Positions 1 through 9,400 of a stretch of 64,000 bases of DNA are shown here, in pieces (within the stretch, counting starts at the first letter, position 1; each line of letters begins with the position of its first letter). The notes under the pieces are model-generated. The model ran no database searches. It saw only the letters and a program-made list of their open reading frames with translations, and had not been told where the DNA came from. A program made the translations under genes and the position numbers. Source of the stretch: Brevundimonas viscosa (lineage in GTDB: Bacteria; Pseudomonadota; Alphaproteobacteria; Caulobacterales; Caulobacteraceae); the NCBI RefSeq assembly GCF_900116065.1, contig NZ_FOZV01000005.1, forward strand, positions 196,001 through 260,000, given 5' to 3'.

Positions 1-265
1 CGGTCCTGACCGTCAGCCCGTCCAGCGCCCGGACGTCTCCGGCGAAGTAGGCCTCCACCGCCCGGCGCACCGGTTCGGGGGCCCGACCTTCCACCAGCAC
101 CGGGTCGACGCCGCAGTGCCGGCGCAGCAGCCGGCGCATGCGCGCCTCGTAGTCGACGAAGTCCAGCGCGCGCACCGCGCCGTCGGCGTCGACCACCAGC
201 AGGGCTTCGCCCACCGGCGTGGCGATGCGGTCGAGGGTCAGGGTCTCAGGCAGCGCGTTTCGCAT
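1..265 (-). CDS. ogt: Methylated-DNA--protein-cysteine methyltransferase, 5' part (runs off the left edge)
   Basis: Reading leftward from an ATG at 263-265, the product begins MRNALPETLTLDRIATPVGE and continues with LLVVDADGAVRALDF and a later AVEAYFAGD stretch. This is the usual N-terminal half of Ogt/MGMT enzymes, which transfer alkyl groups from O6-alkylguanine to their own cysteine. The active-site PCHR region lies outside the window, so the catalytic cysteine is unseen. The start lies inside the 3' end of the upstream Ada-like gene (20-base overlap, same strand), which suggests translational coupling and joint expression in response to alkylation. The identification rests on the N-terminal domain alone. 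Confidence 0.8.
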   Translation of the reverse strand, partial: MRNALPETLTLDRIATPVGEALLVVDADGAVRALDFVDYEARMRRLLRRHCGVDPVLVEGRAPEPVRRAVEAYFAGDVRALDGLTVRT

Positions 266-1358
266 CGTCGTTCTCCATCAGGTCTGCGACGTCGATCCCG
301 GCCGCCACGAGGTGCAGGGCTCCGTAGGCGCGCCATGGACGCCAGGCCTCGGCGCGGGCGGCGAGCCGCGGGTCCTCGAGCCGGTCACTGGGCGCGTCGG
401 CGCCCTCGTCCAGCCATCGGCCCGGCAGACGCAGCCCCGGCCGCGCCTCGACCAGCGGTCGCAGCACGGGATCGGCGGCGAGGTCGCGGGCGATCGCCTC
501 GGGGTCGGCCGACAGGTCGAACAGCCGGCGCACGCGCGCCAGCGCGCCCGGCAGCGCCCTGAGGTCGTCGGCCTCGATGCAGAGCGAGACCCGGCCCTTC
601 TCGCCGGGCTCGACGGTGATGAAGCCCCCGGCGCCGTCGATCTCGCGATCGAGATTCCGCGACCAGCGCCGGCCCTCCACCGCGTCGCCGCGCGCCGCCA
701 GAGCCGCCAGCATGCCATCCCAGTCGTAGGGCGGGCGGTAGGGCAGGCTGAGCCGCACGCCGGCCAGCGCCTCGCGTTCGCCACGCCGGCGCAAGGCCGA
801 CGGCGGGCGGCCGTAGAGCGCCTGAAACGTCTCGTTGAAGCGGCGCACGCTGCCGAAGCCGGAGGCCAGCGCCACCTGGGCCATGGACAGGTCAGTCTGG
901 TGGATCAGGGCCTTGGCCAGCAGCACGCGGCGGGTCTGGGCCACGCTCACCGGGGCGGCGCCGAGGTGCTGGCGGAACAGGCGGCGCAGATGGCGCTCGC
1001 CGACCCCGAGGCGCCCCGCCAGCGCGTCCACGTCGCCCTCGTCCAGCGCGCCCGCCTCGATCAGCGCCAGCGCCCGGCTGACGGTGTTGGAGGTGCCCCG
1101 CCACGCGCCCATGTCCGGCGCCGTCTCGGGGCGGCAGCGCAGACAGGCCCGGAAGCCGGCCTCCTCGGCCGCCGCAGCGGAGACGACGAAGAACATGTTC
1201 TCCCGCTTCGGCGTCCGCGCCGGGCAGACCGGGCGGCAGTAGATTCCCGTCGTCTTCACGCAGCCGAAGAAGCGCCCGTCGAAGCGCGCGTCGCGCGTCA
1301 GCACGGCGCGATAGCAGGCCTCCTGGTCGAGTTCGCGAGCGGTTTCCATGGCCGCCAT
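246..1358 (-). CDS. Ada-type methylation sensor/AraC regulator fused to a core-deleted AlkA domain
   Basis: Domains in order: an Ada N-terminal zinc domain (about residues 5-85) with the four cysteines in TTGIYCRPVC and ACLRC; an AraC-type helix-turn-helix (about 90-190); and an AlkA N-terminal domain (about 200-300, starting LPYRPPYDWD). Family members then carry a ~110-residue HhH-GPD glycosylase core. Here the chain jumps from RPGLRLPGRW straight to AEAWRPWRAYGALHL, the last AlkA helix. The HhH motif and catalytic aspartate are therefore missing while the frame stays open. The protein is about 370 residues instead of nearly 490. The inferred role is a sensor-regulator of the overlapping ogt rather than a glycosylase. 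The start is chosen from two nearby ATGs (1358 or 1349); a further ATG at 1400 has no support from homology. Confidence 0.85.
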   Translation of the reverse strand: MAAMETARELDQEACYRAVLTRDARFDGRFFGCVKTTGIYCRPVCPARTPKRENMFFVVSAAAAEEAGFRACLRCRPETAPDMGAWRGTSNTVSRALALIEAGALDEGDVDALAGRLGVGERHLRRLFRQHLGAAPVSVAQTRRVLLAKALIHQTDLSMAQVALASGFGSVRRFNETFQALYGRPPSALRRRGEREALAGVRLSLPYRPPYDWDGMLAALAARGDAVEGRRWSRNLDREIDGAGGFITVEPGEKGRVSLCIEADDLRALPGALARVRRLFDLSADPEAIARDLAADPVLRPLVEARPGLRLPGRWLDEGADAPSDRLEDPRLAARAEAWRPWRAYGALHLVAAGIDVADLMENDDAKRAA

Positions 1359-1416
1359 CCTGCGCCTGCCCCGACCGCGAGTCTCGCGGTTTTCGGACAC
1401 GGGAGCGGCCGGACGG

Positions 1417-3189
1417 TCAGAGCGGCCAGAACAGCAGGATCAGCGGCGGACCCGCCAGCAGCACAAGCAGGCTGAGCGGGGCGCCGAGGCGGGCGTAGTC
1501 CTCGAAGCGGTAGCCGCCCGGCCCCATGACCAGGGTGTTGCACTGGTGGCCGACAGGGGTGAGGAAGTCGCACGCCGCGCCGACCGCCACGGCCATCAGG
1601 AAGGCGTCGGGATCGTAGCCCAGCTGGGTGGCGAGGCTGGCGCCGATCGGGGCGACGATCAGCACGGTCGCGGCGTTGTTCAGGAACGGCGTCACCGCCA
1701 TCGCCGCCAGCATCAGTCCGCCCACCGCCAGCACGGCGGGCAGGCCGGTGAACAGGTCGCGCATCAGGCCGGCGATCAGGTCGGCGCCGCCGGTCTGCTG
1801 GATGGCGTCCGACACCGGGATGAGGGCGGCGATGAGCACCAGCAGCGGCCCGTCCAGTGCGGCGTAAGCCTCGCGCATCTTCAGCCCGCCGAGCGCCACG
1901 ATGATCACCGCCGCGCCGAAGAAGGCGACCGCGACCGGAACGACGCCGAAGCCGACCAGCACCATGGCCGCCGCCAGCACCACCGCGGGCAGGAAACGCC
2001 GCCGCGACCCGCCGAGCCGCACCTGCCGCTCGGCCAGGGGCAGCAGATCGAGCTCCTGCAGCGCCATGGGCAACCGCGCCTCGCCGCCCTGCAGCAGCAC
2101 GATGTCGCCGGGTCTCAGCCGCGCCGAGCGCAGTTTCTGGGTCAGTTCGTGACCGCTGCGCGAGACGCCCAGCAGGTTGACGCCGTACTGGCCATAGAGA
2201 TCAGCCTGCCGCGCCGTCTGACCGGCCAGCGGCGAGTTGGCGCCGACCACCGCCTCGACCACCTGCACCTCGTCGGTCGCCTGCTCGCGGGCGATGGGGT
2301 GATCGTCCCGGACCAGCCGCAGGCCGGTGGCGGCGAAGAAGGACTCGAGAGCCTCGGGGCCGCCCTCGAGCAGGAGACTGTCGCCGGGCTGGACCTTCTG
2401 GTTGCCGCGCGGCCGGGGAATCCGGCGCCCACCGCGGATCAGGGCGAGAATGCGCACCTCCGCCCCCCGCTCGCGCAACGCCTTGACGGTCTCGGGCTCC
2501 CAGTCGTCGGGCGTGCGCGCCTCGGTGCCGTAGCCCTGCCCCGACAGCGCCTCGCCGAGGCTGATCGTCCCCTGTCGATGCCGCGGAAGCAGGCGATAGC
2601 CGAAGGCGAGAAAGACGAGGGCGAGGGCGGTCAGCGCCAGCCCGACCGGGGCGAAGTCGTACATGCCGAAGGGTTCGCCCATCAGCTCGGCGCGGGTCTC
2701 GGCGACGATGATGTTGGGCGAGGTGCCGACCAGGGTGACCATGCCGCCGGCCATGGCTCCGAAGGCCATGGGCATGAGAATGCGCGAAGGCGACGTACCC
2801 GTGCGACGGGTCAGCTGCATCGCCACCGGCATCATGATCGCCAGGGCGCCGACGTTCTTGGTCACCATCGACAGCAGGGTGACGGCGAGGGTCAGCACCG
2901 GGGCCTGGCTGCGTTCGGTCTTCAGCAGCGGCAGGACGCGCTTGAGCGCAAGCTCGACGATGCCCGAGCGGGCGAAGGCGGCGCTGACCACCAGCGCCGC
3001 GGCGATGATCACCGTCACGTCGTTGCGGAAGCCGTCGAAGGCCGCCTCGGCCGGGATCACGCCGACCGCCAGCCCCCCCACCAGCGCGGCCAGGGCCACG
3101 AGGTCGTAGCGGAACCGGCCCCAGATGAAGCCGGCGATGGTCAGGCCGACCAGGCCGAAGGCCAGCCCCTGCTGCAGCGTCACGCCCAC
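1417..3189 (-). CDS. SLC13/DASS-family anion permease with two RCK_C (TrkA-C) domains
   Basis: A 590-residue inner-membrane protein. Hydrophobic helices occupy about residues 1-200 and again 390-590, separated by a soluble insert of about 190 residues that contains two TrkA-C-like units (around LALIRGGRRIPRPRGNQKVQ and GVSRSGHELTQKLRSARLRP). This layout is typical of the SLC13/CitM-like permeases that move sulfate or dicarboxylates with sodium. The substrate cannot be told from sequence. GTG starts at 3189 or 3183 are both possible. The gene lies 58 bases upstream of the Ada-like gene on the same strand, but no functional link is evident. Confidence 0.85.
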   Translation of the reverse strand: MGVTLQQGLAFGLVGLTIAGFIWGRFRYDLVALAALVGGLAVGVIPAEAAFDGFRNDVTVIIAAALVVSAAFARSGIVELALKRVLPLLKTERSQAPVLTLAVTLLSMVTKNVGALAIMMPVAMQLTRRTGTSPSRILMPMAFGAMAGGMVTLVGTSPNIIVAETRAELMGEPFGMYDFAPVGLALTALALVFLAFGYRLLPRHRQGTISLGEALSGQGYGTEARTPDDWEPETVKALRERGAEVRILALIRGGRRIPRPRGNQKVQPGDSLLLEGGPEALESFFAATGLRLVRDDHPIAREQATDEVQVVEAVVGANSPLAGQTARQADLYGQYGVNLLGVSRSGHELTQKLRSARLRPGDIVLLQGGEARLPMALQELDLLPLAERQVRLGGSRRRFLPAVVLAAAMVLVGFGVVPVAVAFFGAAVIIVALGGLKMREAYAALDGPLLVLIAALIPVSDAIQQTGGADLIAGLMRDLFTGLPAVLAVGGLMLAAMAVTPFLNNAATVLIVAPIGASLATQLGYDPDAFLMAVAVGAACDFLTPVGHQCNTLVMGPGGYRFEDYARLGAPLSLLVLLAGPPLILLFWPL

Positions 3190-3199
3190 CGTCTCATGC

Positions 3200-3223
3200 C
3201 CCGGCGGCCGGATCGCCGCCGGG
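3200..3223 (-). terminator. GC-rich hairpin between the HAAS-protein gene and the SLC13 gene
   Basis: Nine-base perfect inverted repeat (CCCGGCGGC / GCCGCCGGG) with a six-base loop, lying between the stop of the 3263-4363 gene and the start of the SLC13 gene. There is no clear T-tract, so it may be a weak terminator or attenuating hairpin. Confidence 0.45.
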
Positions 3224-3262
3224 CGTTAACGCAGATCACGGGGATTCGCTGCAACGCTTGGC

Positions 3263-4363
3263 TCAGCCCCGCGCCAGCTTCCAGAGGCCGCCGAGCAGCT
3301 GGAACATCAGCCCGACGGCCATCATCGCCAGCACCCAGACGGCCACGATCGACAGGTTTTCGGCCACCCCGGCCAGCTCGCGTCCGCTGTCGCCGAGCGA
3401 GCGCAGCGTCTGGAGATCGAGCATCGACCAGTCGCCGGCGATCCGCGCCGTCTCGCCGTCGCGCTTGAGGGTGAACCAGTGTCCGGCTTCGAAGATCGCC
3501 CAGGTCAGCCAAAGGCCGGCGGCGGCCAGCGCCGCGCGCCCGGCGCCGAGCAGCCGCGTGGCTGCGGGTCGGGCGAGACCGACCAGATCCACCGCCATGC
3601 AGCCGAGGGCGTAGACGAGGATGAAGCCGTGCAGGGCCGTCCACACCGGCGCCCCGCTCACGGTCGCGTCGGCGCCGCGCAGGGGGAACTCCATCAGGCC
3701 GGGGAAATGCAGCGCGCCCACCCACCAGAGCACGAACACCCCGGTGACCAGCAGCGAGAACAGGCGCTCGCCGCCCGGCCACCCGCCGACAGACGCTTTC
3801 GGGGCCCAGACCGCCTTCGCCTCCGGCTTGCCCGCCGCCGCCGCCCCCCAGGCGGCCGGATCGGACAGGCCGAAGGCGCCGAGATCCTTCACCCGCCAGT
3901 GCGTCATCCACCGCGGCCGGACGTTGTAGTGCTCCAGTCCCGCGGCGATGACCGTCGCCACCCCCACGAGGGTCAGGCCGCCGCCGATGAAGCCGTGGAT
4001 CGCCCTCGAGATGGCGTCCCCCGCGTCGACCGGATCGGTGAGGATCTGGATGAACAGACCGATGGCCTGCACCGCGAGCACCAGCAGCAGGCCGGCCTTC
4101 ACGGCGAACAGCCAGTAGGGGAAGAGCTCCGGCCCCACGAGCGAGTCCGGCCCCTTGCGGTAGCGGGCCGCGACCACGAGCGGATGGCCGATCTCGCGCA
4201 GGATCTCCTCCTGCTCGTCCTCGCTGAGCGGCCGCCCGAGCTCCTCCTCGCGCGCCTCGAAGCGGCTCAGGATCAGGTCGCGCAGCTCGGCGGTGATGTC
4301 CTCGCGCTGGTCCTGCGGCAACTGGGCCGCGACGGCGGCCAGGTAGCGGTCGATCATGTCCAT
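3263..4363 (-). CDS. HAAS-domain integral membrane protein
   Basis: The 366-residue product opens with a soluble segment MDMIDRYLAAVAAQLPQDQRED and acidic helices ending in ILREIGHPLVVAARY. This is the HAAS/permease-prefix type of N-terminal domain that accompanies PadR regulators. About six hydrophobic segments follow from residue ~75 to the end. It lies 16 bases downstream of a padR gene on the same strand, the usual genetic pairing in which PadR controls a membrane partner. The biochemical function is unknown. Confidence 0.75.
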   Translation of the reverse strand: MDMIDRYLAAVAAQLPQDQREDITAELRDLILSRFEAREEELGRPLSEDEQEEILREIGHPLVVAARYRKGPDSLVGPELFPYWLFAVKAGLLLVLAVQAIGLFIQILTDPVDAGDAISRAIHGFIGGGLTLVGVATVIAAGLEHYNVRPRWMTHWRVKDLGAFGLSDPAAWGAAAAGKPEAKAVWAPKASVGGWPGGERLFSLLVTGVFVLWWVGALHFPGLMEFPLRGADATVSGAPVWTALHGFILVYALGCMAVDLVGLARPAATRLLGAGRAALAAAGLWLTWAIFEAGHWFTLKRDGETARIAGDWSMLDLQTLRSLGDSGRELAGVAENLSIVAVWVLAMMAVGLMFQLLGGLWKLARG

Positions 4364-4379
4364 CGGACGGTCCCCCGGT

Positions 4380-4709
4380 TCATAGAAGCTTGTCGAGCGA
4401 GGCGTTGATGCCGCGCCATTCGTCGATCAGGGCGGCCAGCATGGCCGTCCCCGCGGGCGACAGGCGGTAGAAGCGCTTCTTCCGCTTCTCCTCCTCGCGC
4501 CATTCGCTATCGAGCAGGCCCTGGCTCTCGAGCCGGCGCAGCAGCGGGTAGAGGGTGGATTCCTCCATCTCCAGCCCGTCGGCGGCCAGCGCCTGGCGCA
4601 GGGTGTAGCCGTAGCGTTCGGTCCTCAGGCAGGCGAGCACCGCCAGCACCAGCGATCCGCGTCGCAGCTCCAGCTTCATGCTCTCGAAGAGGTCCGGATC
4701 GACCGCCAT
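4380..4709 (-). CDS. PadR-family transcriptional regulator
   Basis: 109-residue winged-helix protein. The PadR signature is visible in [28 protein letters not shown] and [15 protein letters not shown], covering recognition helix and wing. It is the first gene of a two-gene unit with the HAAS membrane protein. A 23-base palindrome lies 22 bases upstream of the start and is the obvious autoregulatory operator. The ligand is unknown. Confidence 0.9.
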   Translation of the reverse strand: MAVDPDLFESMKLELRRGSLVLAVLACLRTERYGYTLRQALAADGLEMEESTLYPLLRRLESQGLLDSEWREEEKRKKRFYRLSPAGTAMLAALIDEWRGINASLDKLL

Positions 4710-4730
4710 GCCCGCTCACCTGTCCGCCAC

Positions 4731-4753
4731 ATAGTGTGTGTCACACAGTGTAT
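4731..4753. promoter_or_regulatory. Palindromic operator candidate for PadR
   Basis: Symmetric site of form ATA-N3-TGTGT-C-ACACA-N3-TAT centred on the C at 4742, just upstream of padR. PadR proteins are dimers that bind such dyads in their own promoters. The match to this family is inferred from position and symmetry. Confidence 0.65.
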
Positions 4754-4790
4754 GGCGCAGAGTGTGAACGGGTGTCAAGTCGAACGGCGT

Positions 4791-4828
4791 TCACCTCTCC
4801 ATCGCCCCTCAAGGCGATGGAGAGGTGA
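4791..4828 (-). terminator. 16-bp perfect hairpin downstream of ku
   Basis: Arms TCACCTCTCCATCGCC and GGCGATGGAGAGGTGA pair perfectly around the loop CCTCAA, 10 bases past the ku stop codon. It has no T-tract on the ku strand, so it may act as a 3'-end stabiliser or Rho-associated end as well as a terminator. It also separates ku from the padR operator. Confidence 0.65.
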
Positions 4829-4838
4829 CGCGAAACGC

Positions 4839-5720
4839 CTACGCCGCCTTCTTCCGGGCCGGAGCCTTCTTCGCCGCCGGCTTCTTCGCCGCGGTCTTCT
4901 TCGGGGCCGCCTTCTTCGCCGGAGCCTTGCCCCCGCCGCCCGAGGCGGAACCCTTCAGGCTGTTGCGCAGCGCGGCCATGAGGTCGATGACGTTGGTGTC
5001 CTCCGGCTCGGGCGCCTCGACGAGGCCCTTGCCGCCCTTCTGCTTGGCCTTGACCATCTCGCGCAGGGCCTCGTCGTAGCGGTCCCTGAACTGGCTGGGG
5101 TCGAACTCGGCCTCCTTTTGCCCGATCAGTCGCTCGGCGATGTCGACCATGTCCGGATCGGCCTCGACGTCGGGGATGTCGTCGAAGAAGTCGGCGGCGT
5201 CGCGGACCTCCTCGTGGGCGCGCAGGCTGTAGGCGACCATGCCCTTGCCGCGCACCTCCAGCGCGATCTGCCGCTCCCGGCCGCGCAGCACCAGGCAACC
5301 GATGGCGACTTTCCCGGCCGAGCGCATGGCCTCGCGGATCACCGCGAAGGCGTCGGTTCCGACCCCCTTCTCGGGCACGATGTAGAAGGGGTCGTCCCAG
5401 TAGAGGCGGTCGATGTCGTCGATGTCGACGAACTCGTCGATCGACAGGGTCCGGGTGCTCTCCAGCTTGACCTTGTCGAAGTCCTCGTCCTCGAACAGGA
5501 CGTACTCGTCCTTCGACACCTCGTAGCCCTTCACCAGGTCGGAGCGCTCGACCGGACCGGTGTCCGGGTCGGTCGGCACCATGCGGATGCGGTTGTTGGT
5601 CTCGGGATTGATCAGGTGGAAGCTGACGTGGCTGCGGCTGGACGTGGCCGTGTACATCGCGACCGGACAGGTCACGAGCGACAGCTTCAAATGCCCCTGC
5701 CAGGTGGGTCGGGCGGCCAT
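4839..5720 (-). CDS. ku: Ku homodimer protein of non-homologous end joining
   Basis: The 293-residue protein begins [20 protein letters not shown], the canonical bacterial Ku N-terminus. It contains the Ku core with [14 protein letters not shown] and [18 protein letters not shown]. It ends in a low-complexity Lys/Ala/Pro tail of repeated KKAAP-type units, a histone-H1-like extension that in other Ku proteins aids DNA binding. Ku binds double-strand ends and recruits LigD. No ligD is in this window. The ATG at 5720 is chosen because the conserved N-terminus starts there. Confidence 0.95.
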   Translation of the reverse strand: MAARPTWQGHLKLSLVTCPVAMYTATSSRSHVSFHLINPETNNRIRMVPTDPDTGPVERSDLVKGYEVSKDEYVLFEDEDFDKVKLESTRTLSIDEFVDIDDIDRLYWDDPFYIVPEKGVGTDAFAVIREAMRSAGKVAIGCLVLRGRERQIALEVRGKGMVAYSLRAHEEVRDAADFFDDIPDVEADPDMVDIAERLIGQKEAEFDPSQFRDRYDEALREMVKAKQKGGKGLVEAPEPEDTNVIDLMAALRNSLKGSASGGGGKAPAKKAAPKKTAAKKPAAKKAPARKKAA

Positions 5721-5813
5721 GGTGCGGACTCCTTGTTCGGCCGACTCAACGCGGCGTGGCCGGACTCGTTCAGCCCGCTGGACAGGGCGGAAGGGGCGGT
5801 GTGTGCTGCCCGG

Positions 5814-6455
5814 ATGACCGCAAGCCCCTCCTCCGCCGCCCTCACCGTCGTCGACCACCCGCTGGTGCGGCACAAGCTGTCGATCATGCGGGCCAGGCAC
5901 ACGCCGACCGCCGAGTTCCGCCGCCTGCTGCGCGAGATCGCCGTCCTGCTGGGTTACGAGGCGACGCGCGACCTTTCCGTCACCGAGTATCCGCTCGAGA
6001 CGCCGGTGGCGCAGACCACCGGCGTGCGGGTCGCAGCGCCGGTGTTCGTGCCGGTGCTGCGCGCCGGCCTCGGCCTGCTGGACGGCATGCTGGATCTGCT
6101 GCCCGAGGCCGACGTGGCCCACATCGGCCTGTACCGCGACCCCGAGACGCTCAAGGCGGTGGAGTACTATTTCCGCGCGCCCGCAGACGTGGCCGCCCGC
6201 CGCTGCATCGTGGTCGACCCGATGCTAGCCACGGGACGCAGCGCCGTGGCCGCGCTCGACCGGCTGAAGGGCCGCGGCGCCGCCGACCTGCGCTTCGTCT
6301 GCCTGCTGGCCGCGCCCGAGGGGCTCCAGCGCCTGCGCGCCGCCCACCCGGACGTGCCGATCTGGACCGCCGCCGTGGACGAGCGCCTGAACGAGCACAG
6401 CTACATCGTGCCCGGCCTCGGCGACGCCGGCGACCGGCTGTTCGGGACGCAATGA
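5814..6455 (+). CDS. upp: Uracil phosphoribosyltransferase
   Basis: 213-residue cytosolic pyrimidine-salvage enzyme converting uracil plus PRPP to UMP. It shows [19 protein letters not shown] near the N-terminus, [13 protein letters not shown] in the centre, the PRPP loop [12 protein letters not shown], and the C-terminal uracil-binding [16 protein letters not shown]. Length and motifs are normal. The gene is divergent from ku with about 90 bases between starts, and convergent with the M1 peptidase fusion gene, whose stop is 4 bases away. Confidence 0.95.
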   Translation: MTASPSSAALTVVDHPLVRHKLSIMRARHTPTAEFRRLLREIAVLLGYEATRDLSVTEYPLETPVAQTTGVRVAAPVFVPVLRAGLGLLDGMLDLLPEADVAHIGLYRDPETLKAVEYYFRAPADVAARRCIVVDPMLATGRSAVAALDRLKGRGAADLRFVCLLAAPEGLQRLRAAHPDVPIWTAAVDERLNEHSYIVPGLGDAGDRLFGTQ

Positions 6456-6459
6456 GTCG

Positions 6460-9400
6460 TCAGTCCACCGCCCGCACGTTGTCGTCCGAGTTGCGGTCGA
6501 TCCACTTGTTGAAGGGATCGGCGCCGGCGAACTTCGGCTCGCGGTCGACGACGAAGCGCAGGGTCTGGGTCCCCGAGCGGATCGGCCGGCGCTCGACGAG
6601 GATCACGTCGGCCTCGTCGAACACCCCCTTGCCCGGCTCGGCGGTGAACAGGCCGACGTCGAAGCTCTCGTTCAGCGGCGCCTCGGTCTCGGCCCCCTCG
6701 CCATCGGCGTACAGCTTGCGCGCCTCCACCGTGACGGCGACGTCCCAGCGGCCGTCGGCGCGGCGGATCGCCGTCGCGCCGGTCGTCTTGACGTCGTAGA
6801 GGGTGATCTTCTCGAACAGGTCGGTGATCAGCGCCTGCTTGTCGGCCGGCGCCTCGGCGCGCAGCGCCTGCACCAGGTCCAGCGATCGCGGCCAGGGCGC
6901 GCCCTTGAAGGCGTACTGCGCCAGCACCCGGCGAAGCGCGCGGTTGACCGCATCCTCGCCCAGCTGGTCGCGCAGCAGGTACATGACCAGGCCGCCCTTC
7001 TGGTAGTGGATGTACTGCTGGTTCTCGACCCGCATGAGCGGCAGCTCCTCCAGCCGCTCCATGCCGCGGGCGCTGAGGTAGCCGTCCAGCTCGTCCTTCA
7101 GGAAGCGCCGGATCTGCTCGCGGCCGTACAGCTTCTCCATCACCATCAGGGCCGAGTACTGGGCCAGCGTCTCGGACAGGGCGGTGGCGCCCTGCTGGTC
7201 CGAGCCGATGACCTGGTGGGCCCACCATTGGTGCGCGAACTCGTGCGCCGCGACGTAGGTGACGTAATCGATCTTCGTCTCGTCAGAGAGGTCGGCGATG
7301 AAGCCGAGCCCCTCCGACCAGGCGAAGGTGTTCGGATACGACTGGGCGAAGCTGGCGTAGTCCGGGAACTCGACGATCCGCGCCTGCCGGAACTGGTAGG
7401 GGCTGAAGTTCGCCTGGAAATAGTCCAGCGAGGCGGCCAGGGCGTCCAGCATACGCGGCACGTTGCGGTCGTGGTCGGGGTCGTGGAACACGACCAGCTC
7501 GACCCCGTCGTGCATGCGGGCGGTGCGCTCGTACTCGGCCGACTGCACCGAGAAGAAGTTCAGCACCGGCGACTCGGTGACGAAGCGCGAGGTGCGCCGG
7601 TCGCCCTGCACGACATCGGACACCATGCGGCCCGGCGCCACCACGGTCTGGTCGGCGTCGGTGGTGACGGTGATGTCCGCGGTCGTCCAGCCGGCGCCGA
7701 GATAGTTGCCGTCGCGGGCGGATTCGTCCTCCAGCTTCGCCGGCCGCAACTCGGCGGGCAGGCCCAGCTTGCGCCGCTTGCTGCGGTCGTCCAGCAGCCC
7801 CTGCCGGCTCATGCCGATCATGGGGGCGAACTCCATGTTGTTGACGAAGGTGCCGTTGTCGACCAGCCGGGTGGTGTTCCCAGACGCCTTGAAGCCGCGC
7901 TGCTCCAGCACCGTCTCGAACGTCGCGGTGCGGCGCTCGCCCGGCTGCAGCGGCGTGGCGAAGCGATAGATGCGGTACTCAAACTCCGGCCACTCGCGGG
8001 CGACCGTGGCGCCCTCCACCTCGAGGCGGACCATGGCGAGATCGTCCGTCCAGCGCAGGTGCACCTCGCTGAGCGGCTCCCCGGTGCGGTTCTCCAGCAC
8101 ATAGGTCCCGCGGGTGGTCAGCTTCGGCTGGTGCGGACGCAGGTCCATGGCCAGCTGCATGTGGGCGATTTCCGGCTGCGGCGTATTCTCGAAGCGCAGC
8201 AGGGCCTTCTCGTAGGCGGCCTGTTCGGCCTCGCGGGCGTCGCGGGACTGGTAGTCGTTCCAGACGTTGGTGTTGACGTAGATGAAGCTGCCCAGCCCGA
8301 CGAAGGCGACCAGCGCCACGCCGGCGATCAGGCCGGCCGGACCCGCCAGCCGGCGCGGAAAGCGCTTCAGCCGCGGCCACAGCCGCGTCTCGGTCCCGCG
8401 CCGCCACAGGCCCCAGGCGATGACCAGCAGGATGATCGCGAAGGCGCTCCAGTAGGCGTCGGTCACGGCGCTGAAGCCGGCGAAGTCGCCGACGCCGTTC
8501 ATGTCCGACAGCGGCACGCCGATGCCGGCGCCGTAGCGGTACAGCACATGGTCGAAGCCCATGTTCACCGCCACGATGGTCGAGATCAGGTAGACCACCA
8601 TGATCGCCCAGCCGACGAACTTGTTCGGCGACAGGGCCTGGACGAAGATCGCCAGCACCGCCAGCAGGGTGAAGCTGAGGCCCTGCGGCAGGACATACCA
8701 GAGCAGGTATTTGTCCAACTCGAAGTCGGTGTAGCCCTTGATCGTCTGGGTCACGACGCCGGCCAGAACGCCGACCGCCAGGGTGGAGATCAGCACCAGC
8801 GCCAGCGCCAGGGTCTTGGGGACGAGGAAGGTCCAGTCCGGCGTCGGGGTGGCGTCGACGATCTCGTGCGTGCGACGGTCGCGGTCGCGCCAGACCAGCT
8901 CGCCGGAATAGTAGATGGCGATGACCATCGAGATCAGGCCGAAGGTGCCGGTCAGGGCGGTGATCACCACCCGGGTGACCAGCAGGATCGGCGCGCCGTA
9001 GATCTCGCCGGTGAAGAACAGGGTGGCCACGGCGAAGGCGAACGCCAGCAGCACCAGCACCACCCAGGCCGGGCTCTTGAACACCAGCGCCATCTCGAAG
9101 CGGGTGCGCGACACCAGCTGCGCCAGGCCGCTGCTGAAGCCGTAGCTCGGGCGCGGCAGCGAGCCCACCGGGGCGGCGGGCGGCGCGTCGCGTTCGACCA
9201 GCGCCTTCATCCGCTCCTGCTTGCGCAGCTTCGCCCCCTTCGGGGAGGGATTGTAGAGCAGGTAGGCCGCGGCCAGCAGGGCGGCGCCGACGGCGGTCCA
9301 GATCACCCGGTTCCACAGCAGCACGCCTTCCAGCGGCGCGTTCAGCGTGTTGCGCTCGGCGGCGGTCCAGTACTTCGTCACCAGCGCATAGGCCCCGCTG

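Noticed and set aside
4839..6122. Extended Ku frame reaching into upp
   Set aside because: The conserved Ku N-terminus starts at 5720; the extension is antisense to upp.
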